Positions 17,784 to 27,053 of a stretch of DNA of 64,000 nt are shown here, one piece after another. The stretch spans positions 671 through 64,670 of the forward strand of contig JAGGQZ010000006.1 of assembly GCA_018613055.1 (NCBI GenBank), written 5' to 3'. The position numbers and the translations under genes are program-made. The notes under the pieces were generated by a model. It was not told the origin of the DNA, ran no database searches, and was given only the letters and a program-made list of their open reading frames with translations. Numbering within the stretch: position 1 is the first letter of the stretch; every line of letters starts with the position of its first letter. The DNA is from Chryseobacterium sp. ISL-80 (GTDB lineage Bacteria > Bacillota > Bacilli > Bacillales > Cytobacillaceae).

Positions 17784-19748
17784 TTAAATCCAGGCTGGAT
17801 ATGCCTTGCCCCAGCTTTCTTTTGCCAGCGCTTCAACTTCACTTACAAGCGAGTCCTCTACCATATAGGTCTCGCCTTGCTCATATGGATTATAATGGAA
17901 TGCGTACATCCGCGCCAGGAACTTATGGAATGGAAGAGAGGATTCTCCTTCTAATTCTCCATTTCCCTGGACGGCAGGCGTAATGCTCTGCCCCCAGTTT
18001 TGGCCGCTGTCATTATTAGGATTATAGAAATAAACACGGTAATCCCCCTGGTCATCCCTGGCTATTCGCTGGATCGAAACAGCGTGCAGTCCCATCAGCT
18101 CAGCGTTCACACTTGTAATGAAGATGCCGACTGGATTAGGATAAATCATTTCGTACCCTTCATTGTAGTCAGGATGGTGGGTGGCATAAAATAGCTTCAC
18201 AAATGCCTGATAATTTGAAACGGCTCCTGTTATGGGATCGACCACATTGATGAATCCCCTCGGAATCCATTCCCCATAAAATTCAGGGTTCACCCATTTA
18301 TGTCCATCTTCTCCCCTGAGAAGTGTTCTTTTCATCATTTCGTTATAGATTTTATCAAGATGCGGAACGAGCACGACGGAAACGGGATCCAGCTCCATAT
18401 CAATCTTGTCGGCTACACCACCTTCAATCTGGCTCGAATGGATTGGTTCCCCCTCGAAGGTCATGTCAATATCATTATCCCGTGCGGCTCTTGCGATATA
18501 CTCTAAAAGCTGGCCAATTCCATGCTGGGCCCAAAGGCTGATTGCCCTTGCAGACTGGCATGTAGGATTCAAGCCCTGCCCGATTCCAAGAGGCTGGCCA
18601 AGCACGCTCACTGTTCCGGCCACAAGAACTCCGTTCGGAGAAATGCCTCCTTGCTCGAATTCTTTCTTCATGAGTGCCCTCTTGACCTCATGATGGATTG
18701 GAAGTTCGAATAGACGGCGAATCCCCGGCAAAATTGGCTCTTGTGTCAGGACGCCCCTATCCAGCATTTTAGCCAGACCATATATTGATTGCCTTGTTTC
18801 TGGAAAAATCGAAAGCTGGATCAAGTCATGAATCAGCTGCTGGTTCGCATTATAGCTGGCAACGCCAGTTTCAGACAAATCAAGCGCAAGCGGCACAAGT
18901 TCCGGATGAGCCCGGTTTATATATCGAATGTAAACGGCATGGTATGGGGAAACAAGACCGGTATCCTTCATTGAAGCAGCAAAAGCCTTTGCCTCGGTTT
19001 CCAGCTCTTCTTGATATGCCTCTTTCAGTCTGACACGGTAATCTCTCTGGCTTTGATTTTCCCGGCTCAAAGGGCTTGGTGCCTGAAAAGCATTATGGTA
19101 TTTCCTGATCGTTTCTTGTTCCTGGCCCTCGATTCCCGTTTCCATTAACTGTTCAGCTGATTCAATCATCTTAATAATCCTGTTAACCATGATCGGTCTT
19201 TGAACGGCCAGCCGCTCAATCTCTTCAACAAGATTATTGGCAATCGCCTTAAAGCTTAATTCTTCGCCAAGAAAACGGAATAAACGCTGTGCCCTTTCAA
19301 TATGTTCACCATGTTCAATTCTCGCCTCCTCGGTTTCAGGAGGAAAAAGAAGGTCAAGGTTCAGCGCTAGTACCTCATTCAAAAATTCCCTTGCTTCTTC
19401 CGGCGTCACCAGGTCATGCTGATAATCCCCTTTCGCAATCGAAAGCATCCTCATTTCACTGAGAAGTTCCACAATGGAGTTTACTCCCTTAACCTTTAGG
19501 GAACCACCAACAAAGGAGGGCTGCAATTTTTCAGGATTTTCCCATGGCCCCCCATTAAAGACACCAGCCTGATCATATAAAGAACCCTTTTCATACAGAT
19601 GAGACAATCCTTCTTCCGTTAAGGCAAGCTCTATTGCGAGCTGGAAAACGTTTGTCTGGTACATGCTTTTAGCGAAGGGTTTCGCCTGGTCAAGAGTGTC
19701 GAGCGCCTGGTTGAACCTGTCTTTTACACTAGTCATGTCATTGCTCAT
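17784..19748 (-). CDS. Unrecognised protein with papain-like Cys-His-Asn set, paralogue A
   Basis: A 654-aa soluble protein with no signal peptide. It shares with paralogue B the C-terminal motifs GLNPTCQSAR (Cys397), GHKWVNPEF (His483), GLHAVSIQR (His555) and VYFYNPNNDSGQNWG (Asn576-579). A Cys at the head of a helix, a later G-HA-V strand and an Asn before a W-G pair recall papain-like hydrolases or acyltransferases. The N-terminal ~380 residues are mostly helical and conserved in pattern (VFNGGPWENPEKLQPSFVGG, key PWE and GG). It starts 15 bp after the ATP-grasp gene on the same strand, so the two are probably co-expressed. The substrate is unknown. Confidence 0.78.
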   Translation of the reverse strand: MSNDMTSVKDRFNQALDTLDQAKPFAKSMYQTNVFQLAIELALTEEGLSHLYEKGSLYDQAGVFNGGPWENPEKLQPSFVGGSLKVKGVNSIVELLSEMRMLSIAKGDYQHDLVTPEEAREFLNEVLALNLDLLFPPETEEARIEHGEHIERAQRLFRFLGEELSFKAIANNLVEEIERLAVQRPIMVNRIIKMIESAEQLMETGIEGQEQETIRKYHNAFQAPSPLSRENQSQRDYRVRLKEAYQEELETEAKAFAASMKDTGLVSPYHAVYIRYINRAHPELVPLALDLSETGVASYNANQQLIHDLIQLSIFPETRQSIYGLAKMLDRGVLTQEPILPGIRRLFELPIHHEVKRALMKKEFEQGGISPNGVLVAGTVSVLGQPLGIGQGLNPTCQSARAISLWAQHGIGQLLEYIARAARDNDIDMTFEGEPIHSSQIEGGVADKIDMELDPVSVVLVPHLDKIYNEMMKRTLLRGEDGHKWVNPEFYGEWIPRGFINVVDPITGAVSNYQAFVKLFYATHHPDYNEGYEMIYPNPVGIFITSVNAELMGLHAVSIQRIARDDQGDYRVYFYNPNNDSGQNWGQSITPAVQGNGELEGESSLPFHKFLARMYAFHYNPYEQGETYMVEDSLVSEVEALAKESWGKAYPAWI

Positions 19749-19763
19749 CGCTGCTCTTCTCCC

Positions 19764-20990
19764 TTATAAATAAAAATCGTAATTCTCGTATTCTTTCAAA
19801 AGCTCTCTCATCTTTGTGCTGTCATCGCCAAAGAAAAAGATTGTTCCGTAGTGGTTTCCGAACCCTACCCGCTCAGCCACCTTTGAAGTAACAGGGATGA
19901 ACATATCATGTCTTTCGAAGTATGGATTTTCTTTCAGTTCAGCTGGGACATTCAGCTTTTCAATCAGCTGTACACGGGGATAGACCATGAGGCTTCCCGC
20001 AAATCCTTTAGCAGATACAACTTCTTCTGGGAAAAAGGCTTCGAGCTCTTCTTCAGTTGTCAGTGGATCACTGCAGAGAATTTGCGCCTGAAATGCACTG
20101 AAGCCATAAGCCCTTTCAATCAGTTCAAAAATATGTCCTCCCGGAACCCTGGCAGCCACTTCGCCAAAATTAATTTTTCCATCCGGGGAAATGAAAAATT
20201 CCGGGTGGATTACGCCGTATTTTATCTCGAAGGACTCTACCAGTTTCTCAATTTCCGCCCTGATCTGCGGCCTCCATTCCTCCAGAGAAGGGGATGCCGG
20301 CACGAAGTTGGAATGGCCAAGCTGTACATATTCCGTGATATTCAGGAAGCGGATCTTTCCGTTATGGATAAAAGCTTCACAGGAAAATTCCTGGCCATCA
20401 AGATGGCTTTCCATAAGACATGGAAACTCTGAATCGTCCATCATCTCAATCTCTTTTGCTTCCCTGATCACCCTGTGCCCGACTGTGCCCGCTTTATTCA
20501 GAGGCTTTACATGAATCGGATCATTCGGATCGCCATCCAGCTTAATCAATGCCTCATTAACCCGCTTCAGGAATCTGTACACATCCTGCTTGTCATATGC
20601 CTCTTCAAATACTCCGACTCTCATGCCAGCAATTTGTGCTTTACGTTTCATCAGCCCTTTGTCCCGAAGCAGAAGGGAACGATTAAAGATTCTAGGGTCT
20701 TCTGTAAATCTTGCATTTAGCGCCCCGGCCCACTCGACCGTTTCTTCATAAATTGGGACAGCCAGCCTAGTGTTGAGCATTCTGAGCTTTTCATAAAGCT
20801 CGGTCGATTTTTCATTTAAACGATCGAATTCCCATCCAATAAATTGAATTTCATGCTTGTCCGCAAACTCCTGGAAATCAGGCGGACCCACTACAACGAA
20901 TGGACGGCCAAGCTTATCCATAGCTTCGATCGCAGGAAGACTCCATCCTAATATAGCTGTAAGCTGCTCTTTTTTTTCTGTATTCTCCAT
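19764..20990 (-). CDS. ATP-grasp ligase, carboxylate-amine ligase type
   Basis: A 408-aa ATP-grasp enzyme. The N-terminal part resembles the pre-ATP-grasp domain. The central region holds HVKPLNKAGTVGHRVI (ATP-binding lysine and glycine-rich loop), CLMESHLDGQEFSCEAFIHNG, and the Mg-binding INFGEVAARVPGGHIFEL in which E and R take the usual E-x-N-x-R positions. The C-terminal region (from about 300) matches the lid of BacD/dapdiamide or carnosine synthase-like ligases, which join amino acids through acyl phosphates. The actual substrates are unknown. It is the first gene of the two-gene operon with paralogue A. Confidence 0.82.
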   Translation of the reverse strand: MENTEKKEQLTAILGWSLPAIEAMDKLGRPFVVVGPPDFQEFADKHEIQFIGWEFDRLNEKSTELYEKLRMLNTRLAVPIYEETVEWAGALNARFTEDPRIFNRSLLLRDKGLMKRKAQIAGMRVGVFEEAYDKQDVYRFLKRVNEALIKLDGDPNDPIHVKPLNKAGTVGHRVIREAKEIEMMDDSEFPCLMESHLDGQEFSCEAFIHNGKIRFLNITEYVQLGHSNFVPASPSLEEWRPQIRAEIEKLVESFEIKYGVIHPEFFISPDGKINFGEVAARVPGGHIFELIERAYGFSAFQAQILCSDPLTTEEELEAFFPEEVVSAKGFAGSLMVYPRVQLIEKLNVPAELKENPYFERHDMFIPVTSKVAERVGFGNHYGTIFFFGDDSTKMRELLKEYENYDFYL

Positions 20991-21162
20991 TAAAGCTCCC
21001 CGCTTCCACTAAAAAAAGTAGTATAACGACTTATATATTTCCAAAATAGCAATTTTTCAAACTAGTATTTTCAAAAAAATGGTTTAATATTCTTGTTTTT
21101 CAGGTATGTAATTATAGTTTCCATCAAAATAACAATCATATTAGGATAAAGGAGCCGAAAAC

Positions 21163-21732
21163 TTGATTATAGACTGGCATGAAAAGCTGCTGGAATACTT
21201 CCCGGCCCGTGAAATGAAATCAAAAAAACATTTTGAATCCCTTTTTACCGAAAAGGAAAAATTATATAAAAAGGAAGAAGGACCGGAATATGTCCTTATT
21301 TACCTTGAACAGAAGGATTTTATTTTTATTGATTATATTTTGGTAAGCGGCAGCAGAAGAAGCAGGGGTACAGGATCCAGGCTTTTGGGCAGGCTTAAAC
21401 AAAAGAATAAAGCCATCATTCTCGAAGTCGAGCCCGAAAACGCCAATGATCCCGATTCTTTAAAGCGGATCGATTTTTATCAGCGAAATGGATTTAAGGA
21501 ATATGGTTCTATTCAGTATGAAAGAATTCATGCTGTCACTGGCGAACTGAATAAAATGGACATTTATTGCTGGGCTCCCTCACCAAGAACGGAAGAATGG
21601 GTATTCGAACGAATGGAAAACGTTTATGAAGAAGTCCATGCTTTTAACTCAGAAAAGTTATATAGCAAGAAGCCGCAGCCTGTTGAGGAAGTATTGAAGC
21701 TTAGAAAGAAAAGCTTTAGCAGGGCTAAATGA
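21163..21732 (+). CDS. GNAT family N-acetyltransferase
   Basis: A 189-aa protein with a GNAT acetyl-CoA loop SGSRRSRGTGSRLL and the beta5 segment FYQRNGFKEYGS. The start codon is TTG, preceded by AAAGGAG. A basic C-terminal tail of about 50 residues extends beyond the usual domain. It diverges from the ATP-grasp operon (about 170 bp apart), so a functional tie as a tailoring enzyme is possible but unproven. It may share a transcript with the lipid-kinase-like gene 44 bp downstream. Confidence 0.8.
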   Translation: MIIDWHEKLLEYFPAREMKSKKHFESLFTEKEKLYKKEEGPEYVLIYLEQKDFIFIDYILVSGSRRSRGTGSRLLGRLKQKNKAIILEVEPENANDPDSLKRIDFYQRNGFKEYGSIQYERIHAVTGELNKMDIYCWAPSPRTEEWVFERMENVYEEVHAFNSEKLYSKKPQPVEEVLKLRKKSFSRAK

Positions 21733-21776
21733 CTTTTTGACTCAGCATGTCGGAAGCGAGCAACGGAGGAATGAAC

Positions 21777-22673
21777 ATGAAAAAGGCTATGATCATTGTC
21801 AATCCATCGTCCGGAAAAGAAAAAGCGAAGGACTATGTGGAAAAAATACAAGAAACCCTGCAAGAAGCATTTCACCTGATTGATGTAAAAGAAACGGAAA
21901 AGGAGGGCGATGCTGCGGCATTTGCGACTGAAGCCTGTGTGGCTTTATATGATGCGGTCATCGCTATGGGCGGTGATGGTACCATCAATGAAGCCATCAA
22001 TGGACTAGCTGAACAGGCACACCGTCCCGCTCTCGGCATCATACCGCTAGGGACGGTCAATGATTTTGCCAGGGCACTCAAAATTCCGCTGGAACCATAT
22101 GAAGCCATCTCTATTTTGGAAGAACAAAATCTTCGTCCTGTCGATATCGGAAAGGTCAATGAGTCTTATTTTGCCAATGTTCTAGCAGTCGGGGCGATTG
22201 CTGAGGCCTCTTACAATGTGAGCGCAGAACAAAAAACCAGGCTCGGCCCACTGGCTTATTTTATGGAAGGAGCAAAATCCTTCCTGAATGGTGAAGCGAT
22301 TGAAATCAGTGTTGAACACGAAGGAGGGAAATGGGAAGGAGAAACCTTCCTTTTGCTTACAGCCCTCACTAATTCCGTTGGCGGGTTTGAGGCACTTGCA
22401 CCTGAAGCAGACGTGAATGACGGTAAGTTCCACACTTTTATCATAAAAAAGTTATCCATTCCAAAAGTCGCATCACTCATCCCTTCACTTTTGAGAGGGG
22501 AGTTGGAAGAAAGCAAGGAGGTCGAATATATCCGCACCTCCTATCTTAAGGTATCCTCCGATAAAGCACATGTCGTGAACATCGACGGAGAAGAAGGCGA
22601 GCCACTGCCCTTCAGCGCAAAAGTCCTCCCAGGGCATCTCGATATCTTTGTGCCATCTAATCAAAAAACCTGA
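21777..22673 (+). CDS. Diacylglycerol kinase / YegS-like lipid kinase
   Basis: A 298-aa protein with the DAGK catalytic loop GGDGTINEAINGL and GTVNDFAR, and the C-terminal beta-sandwich ending in NIDGEEGEPLPF, which is the usual D-G-E motif. Members phosphorylate diacylglycerol or related lipids at the membrane. The ATG at 21777 is selected because GGAGG lies seven bases before it; an in-frame ATG ten codons upstream lacks a site. It converges on the M6 protease gene at a shared terminator. Confidence 0.88.
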   Translation: MKKAMIIVNPSSGKEKAKDYVEKIQETLQEAFHLIDVKETEKEGDAAAFATEACVALYDAVIAMGGDGTINEAINGLAEQAHRPALGIIPLGTVNDFARALKIPLEPYEAISILEEQNLRPVDIGKVNESYFANVLAVGAIAEASYNVSAEQKTRLGPLAYFMEGAKSFLNGEAIEISVEHEGGKWEGETFLLLTALTNSVGGFEALAPEADVNDGKFHTFIIKKLSIPKVASLIPSLLRGELEESKEVEYIRTSYLKVSSDKAHVVNIDGEEGEPLPFSAKVLPGHLDIFVPSNQKT

Positions 22674-22705
22674 GCAGGGGATTTCCCCTGGCTCAGGTTT
22701 TTTTC
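22663..22705. terminator. Bidirectional terminator
   Basis: AACCTGAGCAGGGG and CCCCTGGCTCAGGTT arms with A tract on one side and T tract on the other, between convergent genes. Confidence 0.9.
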
Positions 22706-22709
22706 AACA

Positions 22710-24548
22710 TTATTTTACACTTGAATCAAAGTTATAGAAGAACTTGGCTGTAATGGAGCCATCTTTGTTTTCCTTGATGTCCGTTACATGGATACCGGAA
22801 TCAGCTGGTGTAGCACCGTAACCTTTCCAGAAGTAGTAAGAACCTGTGTGTACATTGCCGCTTACTGGAGTCAGCTTGCTGCCTGTTTTAAAGAAGTCAC
22901 CTGCGTCTCCTCGGTTAAGGTTCTTTTCGAGGTCATACTTGCCATCTGCCTGAAGGACAGATAAACCGTAGTGAGTCACTACATCACCATTGCTAGCAGT
23001 CTGTGACTGGTTGTACAGGAAGCGCTTATTCATCCAGTTTTCAACGTTGTTCGGACGGAAACCGGCTGTCTGGTAAAGGTTGATAACATTTTCATCAACA
23101 TGCCATGCTACTAGACCATGAGCATCTTCACCTTGACGGACCATACCTTTGTTGAAGCCATCCTGCTGCATGTTTTCAAACAAGAAGTATTCTGTACCGT
23201 TTGATCCTGGAACTTCCATTTTCACGATTCCGTCGTCAGCTGTTGCTTTGTTTACAGCTGGCAGAGTGATTTCTTTCACGCCGCTTTCAGGTGTCACCTC
23301 GATTGGATTAGCCCATCCAAGGAAAACCTTTGAGAATGGATCGAAGTGTGTCGGTGAGTTTCCGCCGTACTCAGCTTTATTCGGATAGCGCATCCATGAC
23401 CCGCCAGCCATCATGGAGTAGTTACCTACACCTTCTGATGAGTAAAGAGTGTCATAGAAATCCGGCAATCCTAAAGCATGTCCAAATTCGTGAGCATATA
23501 CGCCAGTCTGTACTGGGAATGGACCTGTTTTCGCTTCTTCTTTATACGCGTTAGTAGCAGCATCGAAACCAGCTACGTTCCCGCCGATTCCTGGCTGGAT
23601 GTTGTAGTTGTTAACGACTACCCCATCATAAGTCATGTCTTCTTTGACTGTTCTGTCAATCCATGCGCCCTGGCTGATTCCTTCGTACTGAGGTGCAGTC
23701 TTGCCAGTTTCGTAATATTTTCCATAGTAAAGCGCACTTAGCAGGCTCCACTTGTGAGACCAGAATTGGGCTGGGTCGCGGCTGTACTCTGCTCCAGTAC
23801 CTTCATGGATTACGAATACGTTTGGAACTTCACCATTTTCATCAGCATATTTTGAAAAATCGACTTGATCATCCGCTGCTTTTAACAGGTCACGAATGAA
23901 TTCACCAGTATGAGCGTCACCGTTTACGTTGCCCAGCTTATATACTCCGCCTTCAGCGTATGTGCCTTCCTGATCGAGATAATAAGATGCGCCCTTAGGA
24001 AGCTCAACCCACACAAATTCTGTGTTTTCCTTGCGAACCAGGTTGGTTTTTCCGTAACTTGATTCCTTATAAGCATTCTGCATAGTACGATCTTTTGGTA
24101 CATCTGGACCATCATATTTTTGGAATTGCTCCAGTTCATACGGATTGTACTCCGTTCCAAAAATAAGATCTTCGTAATATTTTGGATCTACTTGTCCTTC
24201 CATGTCCCCGATTGGCTCGTCACCATCCTTGTACTTAGCCAAAATAACCAGGACCGGAATATCACCAGTTGCTTCCTTGTATGCAACTTGATTGTCGCCC
24301 GGCTGTTGGAATTTCGCTCCAGTCTGGGCAATTTTCTCTGCAGGATCGACTTTGGAAATATCGATTCCTAATTCCTTGGCTCTATCAACAAGCTCTGGAG
24401 CAGCACCTACATGGTGAGCAAGGCTTAGTTCATATTTACTTTGTGGTTTTACCGCGGAATCAGTTGCGCTGACTCCTGCAAACACTGCGCTTCCTGCCAA
24501 AGCAAGGGATAACGCCGAAGTTGAAAGGACTTTTAACAATTCATTCAC
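22710..24548 (-). CDS. Secreted M6 family (immune inhibitor A-like) metalloprotease
   Basis: A 612-aa secreted protein. The signal peptide spans about residues 1-28 with likely cleavage after VFAGVSA. A propeptide region follows, then the M6 catalytic domain with zinc motif HEFGHALGLPDFYD and the met-turn-like YSMMAGGSW. It lacks the C-terminal MAM/PKD extension of full InhA, since family members in the B. cereus group are near 800 aa, so it is a shorter M6 form. Such proteases degrade host or environmental proteins, and in B. cereus inhA2 belongs to the PlcR regulon. No PlcR box was spotted upstream. Confidence 0.88.
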   Translation of the reverse strand: MNELLKVLSTSALSLALAGSAVFAGVSATDSAVKPQSKYELSLAHHVGAAPELVDRAKELGIDISKVDPAEKIAQTGAKFQQPGDNQVAYKEATGDIPVLVILAKYKDGDEPIGDMEGQVDPKYYEDLIFGTEYNPYELEQFQKYDGPDVPKDRTMQNAYKESSYGKTNLVRKENTEFVWVELPKGASYYLDQEGTYAEGGVYKLGNVNGDAHTGEFIRDLLKAADDQVDFSKYADENGEVPNVFVIHEGTGAEYSRDPAQFWSHKWSLLSALYYGKYYETGKTAPQYEGISQGAWIDRTVKEDMTYDGVVVNNYNIQPGIGGNVAGFDAATNAYKEEAKTGPFPVQTGVYAHEFGHALGLPDFYDTLYSSEGVGNYSMMAGGSWMRYPNKAEYGGNSPTHFDPFSKVFLGWANPIEVTPESGVKEITLPAVNKATADDGIVKMEVPGSNGTEYFLFENMQQDGFNKGMVRQGEDAHGLVAWHVDENVINLYQTAGFRPNNVENWMNKRFLYNQSQTASNGDVVTHYGLSVLQADGKYDLEKNLNRGDAGDFFKTGSKLTPVSGNVHTGSYYFWKGYGATPADSGIHVTDIKENKDGSITAKFFYNFDSSVK

Positions 24549-24790
24549 TCCCTATTAGAATATTTCCATTTCCTAAATAATATAAAATATTCAGTATATT
24601 CTAAATAGGGACTATGGCTTATTTGATAGGTTTTCCGCTGCGTCGAAAGACTTAATTTCCAGTTTTGTCGCATAAATAGTTACTATATTACCATAATAAT
24701 CCATTACTAAGAGATGGGTCAGAAAAAGTCCTTGCTGACAGCATTGTGGCTTAAACAACTTCTTAACGTTTTTTATCATGAGTCTTTTCA
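24549..24790 (-). promoter_or_regulatory. Upstream region of the M6 protease gene
   Basis: AT-rich, with partial dyads around 24565-24610 (AGAATATTT, AAATATTC). It presumably holds the protease promoter. No single regulator site could be assigned. Confidence 0.35.
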
Positions 24791-25828
24791 TTCAGACAGC
24801 TTTGGGGCATTCCTTTTTAAAAGATGTCATAATAACCATGGGTTCTTGACAGCTTCGAGCCTTCCCTCCTGAAACCTGTCAAAATAACGATGGATTCTTG
24901 ACAGCTTTGACCCTTTCCTCCTGAAACCTGTCAAAATAACGATGGGTTCTTGACAGCTTCGAGCCTTCCCTCCTGAAACCTGTCAAAATAATCACGGGTT
25001 CTTGACAGCTTCGAGCCTTCCCCCTTAAAAGCTGTCAAAATAACGAGGGGTTCTTGACAGCTTTGACCCTTTCCTCTTGAAACCTGTCAAAATAACCACG
25101 GGTTCTTGACAACTTCGAGCCTTTCCTCCTGAAACCTGTCAAAATAACGATGGGTTCTTGACAGCTTTGACCCTTTCCTCTTGAAACCTGTCAAAATAAC
25201 GATGGGTTCTTGACAGCTTCGAGCCTTCCCTCCTGAAACCTGTCAAAATAACGATGGATTCTTGACAGCTTCGAGCCTTCCCTCTTGAAACCTGTCAAAA
25301 TAACGATGGGTTCTTGACAGCTTTGACCCTTTCCTCTTGAAACCTGTCAAAATAACCACGGGTTCTTGACAACTTCGAGCCTTACTTCTTTAAACCTGTC
25401 AAAATGATCAGGGTTTCTTGACAGCTTTGGGCCTTCCCTCCTGAAATCTGTCAAAATAATCACGGGTTCTTGACAGCTTCGAGCCTTCCCTCTTGAAACC
25501 TGTCAAAATAACGATGGATTCTTGACAGCTTCGAGCCTTCCCTCTTGAAACCTGTCAAAATAACGATGGGTTCTTGACAGCTTTGACCCTTTCCTCTTGA
25601 AACCTGTCAAAATAACCACGCTTTCTTGACAGCTTCGAGCCTTCCCCCTTAAAAGCTGTCAAAATAACGATGGGTTCTTGACAGCTTCGAGCCTTCCCTC
25701 CTGAAACCTGTCAAAATAATCACGGTTTCTTGACAGCTTCGAGTCTTTCCCCCTGAAACCTGTCAAAATAACGATGGGTTCTTGACAGCTTCAAGCCTTC
25801 CCTCGCGAAACCTGTCAAAATAATCATC
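24791..25828. repeat. Array of twenty 52-bp units with TTGACAG/CTGTCAA inverted repeats
   Basis: Units start at 24791 (degenerate) and 24843, then every 52 bp without one indel to 25779. Each has TTGACAGCTT, 17-20 nt of variable loop such as CGAGCCTTCCCTCCTGA, then AACCTGTCAA or AAGCTGTCAA, and a linker AAATAACGATGGGTTC. Sequence variants (loop CGAGCCTTCCC or TGACCCTTTCC; linkers ACGATGGG or CCACGGG) recur in blocks, indicating multi-unit duplications. It is noncoding and has no unique spacers. It lies between the TauE operon terminator and the M6 protease promoter. Confidence 0.98.
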
Positions 25829-25841
25829 CTCCAACCACAAC

Positions 25842-25870
25842 AAAAAGACTCCGCCGAGGCGAAGTCTTTT
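25842..25870 (-). terminator. Rho-independent terminator of the dsrE-tauE operon
   Basis: AAAGACTTCGCC and GGCGGAGTCTTT arms followed by a T tract on the minus strand. Confidence 0.9.
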
Positions 25871-25883
25871 CCACACATGAATT

Positions 25884-26660
25884 TTACAGGATATCCATCC
25901 AGATTTTGATTGCTGTACCCAGGATCAGTACTGCCAGGATGTATTGAAGAATTTTTGTGTTTACTTTTTTACCTGCGTTCGCACCTAATGGTGATGCGAT
26001 CAGACTGGCTACAACCATGATCATCGCCGGCCAGAAGTCTACCTGTCCAGTGGCAATTTTACCTACTGTTGAACCGATAGATGAAATGAATGTGATGGCC
26101 AGTGAAGTGGCGATAGTCATCCTTGTTGGGATTTTCAGGACAACGAGCATGATTGGCACTAGCAGGAATGCACCAGCTGCACCAACGATACCGGCGCCGA
26201 TTCCGACGATCAGGGCGAAAAATGCGGCAAGCCATTTGTTGAATGTTACTTGATCAAGCGGGATATCATCGACGTTTTTCTTAGGGATGAACATCATAAC
26301 TGCTGCAATCAATGCAAGAATACCGTATACAAGGTTGATGCCGCCTTCTGACATAAAGCGGGAACCGTAACTTCCGATCAAGGAACCAACCAGGATCGCA
26401 GCGCCCATGTAAATGATCAATGTCTTGTTCAAGTATCCGCCTTTACGGTAAGCCCAGACACCGCCGATGGTCGCGAAGAAAACCTGGACCGCACTGATCC
26501 CTGAAACCTCATGGGCACTGAATGCCGCGAGGCCGAACAATGGTGGTATATATAACAGCATTGGGTATTTAATGATGGAACCGCCAATTCCAACCATCCC
26601 GGAGATATAAGAACCGATAAAACCAATTAAAAATATAACGATAATAAATGATAAGTCCAT
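25884..26660 (-). CDS. TauE/SafE family sulfite exporter-like permease
   Basis: A 258-aa membrane protein with about eight TM helices and the TauE/SafE repeats [18 protein letters not shown] (first, key GxGGSIIK) and [19 protein letters not shown] (second). Members export sulfite or sulfonates. It is the last gene of the five-gene sulfur operon, where persulfide oxidation would make sulfite, so sulfite export fits well. A strong AAGGAGG site precedes the ATG. Confidence 0.9.
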   Translation of the reverse strand: MDLSFIIVIFLIGFIGSYISGMVGIGGSIIKYPMLLYIPPLFGLAAFSAHEVSGISAVQVFFATIGGVWAYRKGGYLNKTLIIYMGAAILVGSLIGSYGSRFMSEGGINLVYGILALIAAVMMFIPKKNVDDIPLDQVTFNKWLAAFFALIVGIGAGIVGAAGAFLLVPIMLVVLKIPTRMTIATSLAITFISSIGSTVGKIATGQVDFWPAMIMVVASLIASPLGANAGKKVNTKILQYILAVLILGTAIKIWMDIL

Positions 26661-26750
26661 CAGGTTTCCTCCTTAATTTAAATCACTGAACTCTGTTGTA
26701 TTAACCTTTATAACCAAAAGAAAAGGGAGACCAGCTCCCCCTTCGTTCAA

Positions 26751-26978
26751 TTAGGCCTTCTTCATCCAGAACTTGAACACACCGTTTTCTTCTTCATGCT
26801 TCAGTAGTTCGTTTCCAGTTGATTGTGCCCAAGCTGCAAGATCTTTTACAGCGCCTTTATCAGTTGTGTGGATTTCTAGTACTTCTCCAGATTGAAGGTC
26901 AGTGATTGCCTTCTTTGTTTTTACGATTGGCATTGGACAAGCAAGTCCTTTTGCGTCTAATACTTTTGCTACGTTCAT
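26751..26978 (-). CDS. TusA-like sulfur carrier protein
   Basis: A 75-aa single TusA domain with the CPxP motif in KGLACPMPIVKTKKAI (Cys14). It carries sulfane sulfur as a cysteine persulfide between rhodanese, DsrE and other partners. The same domain forms the N-terminus of the TusA-rhodanese fusion two genes upstream. AAGGAGGA precedes the ATG. Confidence 0.93.
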   Translation of the reverse strand: MNVAKVLDAKGLACPMPIVKTKKAITDLQSGEVLEIHTTDKGAVKDLAAWAQSTGNELLKHEEENGVFKFWMKKA

Positions 26979-27053
26979 GTTAAAATCCTCCTTGGTTGTT
27001 TAAAAAGTTGTATTTTTCGATACTGGTCAGGGAGCAAAGCCCCCTTGTCAGAT

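Noticed and set aside
22710-24548. Full immune inhibitor A virulence protease
   Set aside because: The M6 core is clear but the protein is ~180 residues short of classical InhA; called InhA-like only.
24791-25828. CRISPR array
   Set aside because: Whole 52-bp units are conserved including the parts between palindromes; there are no unique spacers and no cas genes.
24791-25828. Array of promoters, because TTGACA occurs on both strands in every unit
   Set aside because: No -10-like hexamer lies 16-18 bp from any TTGACA; the following bases are GC-rich and conserved for pairing with CTGTCAA.
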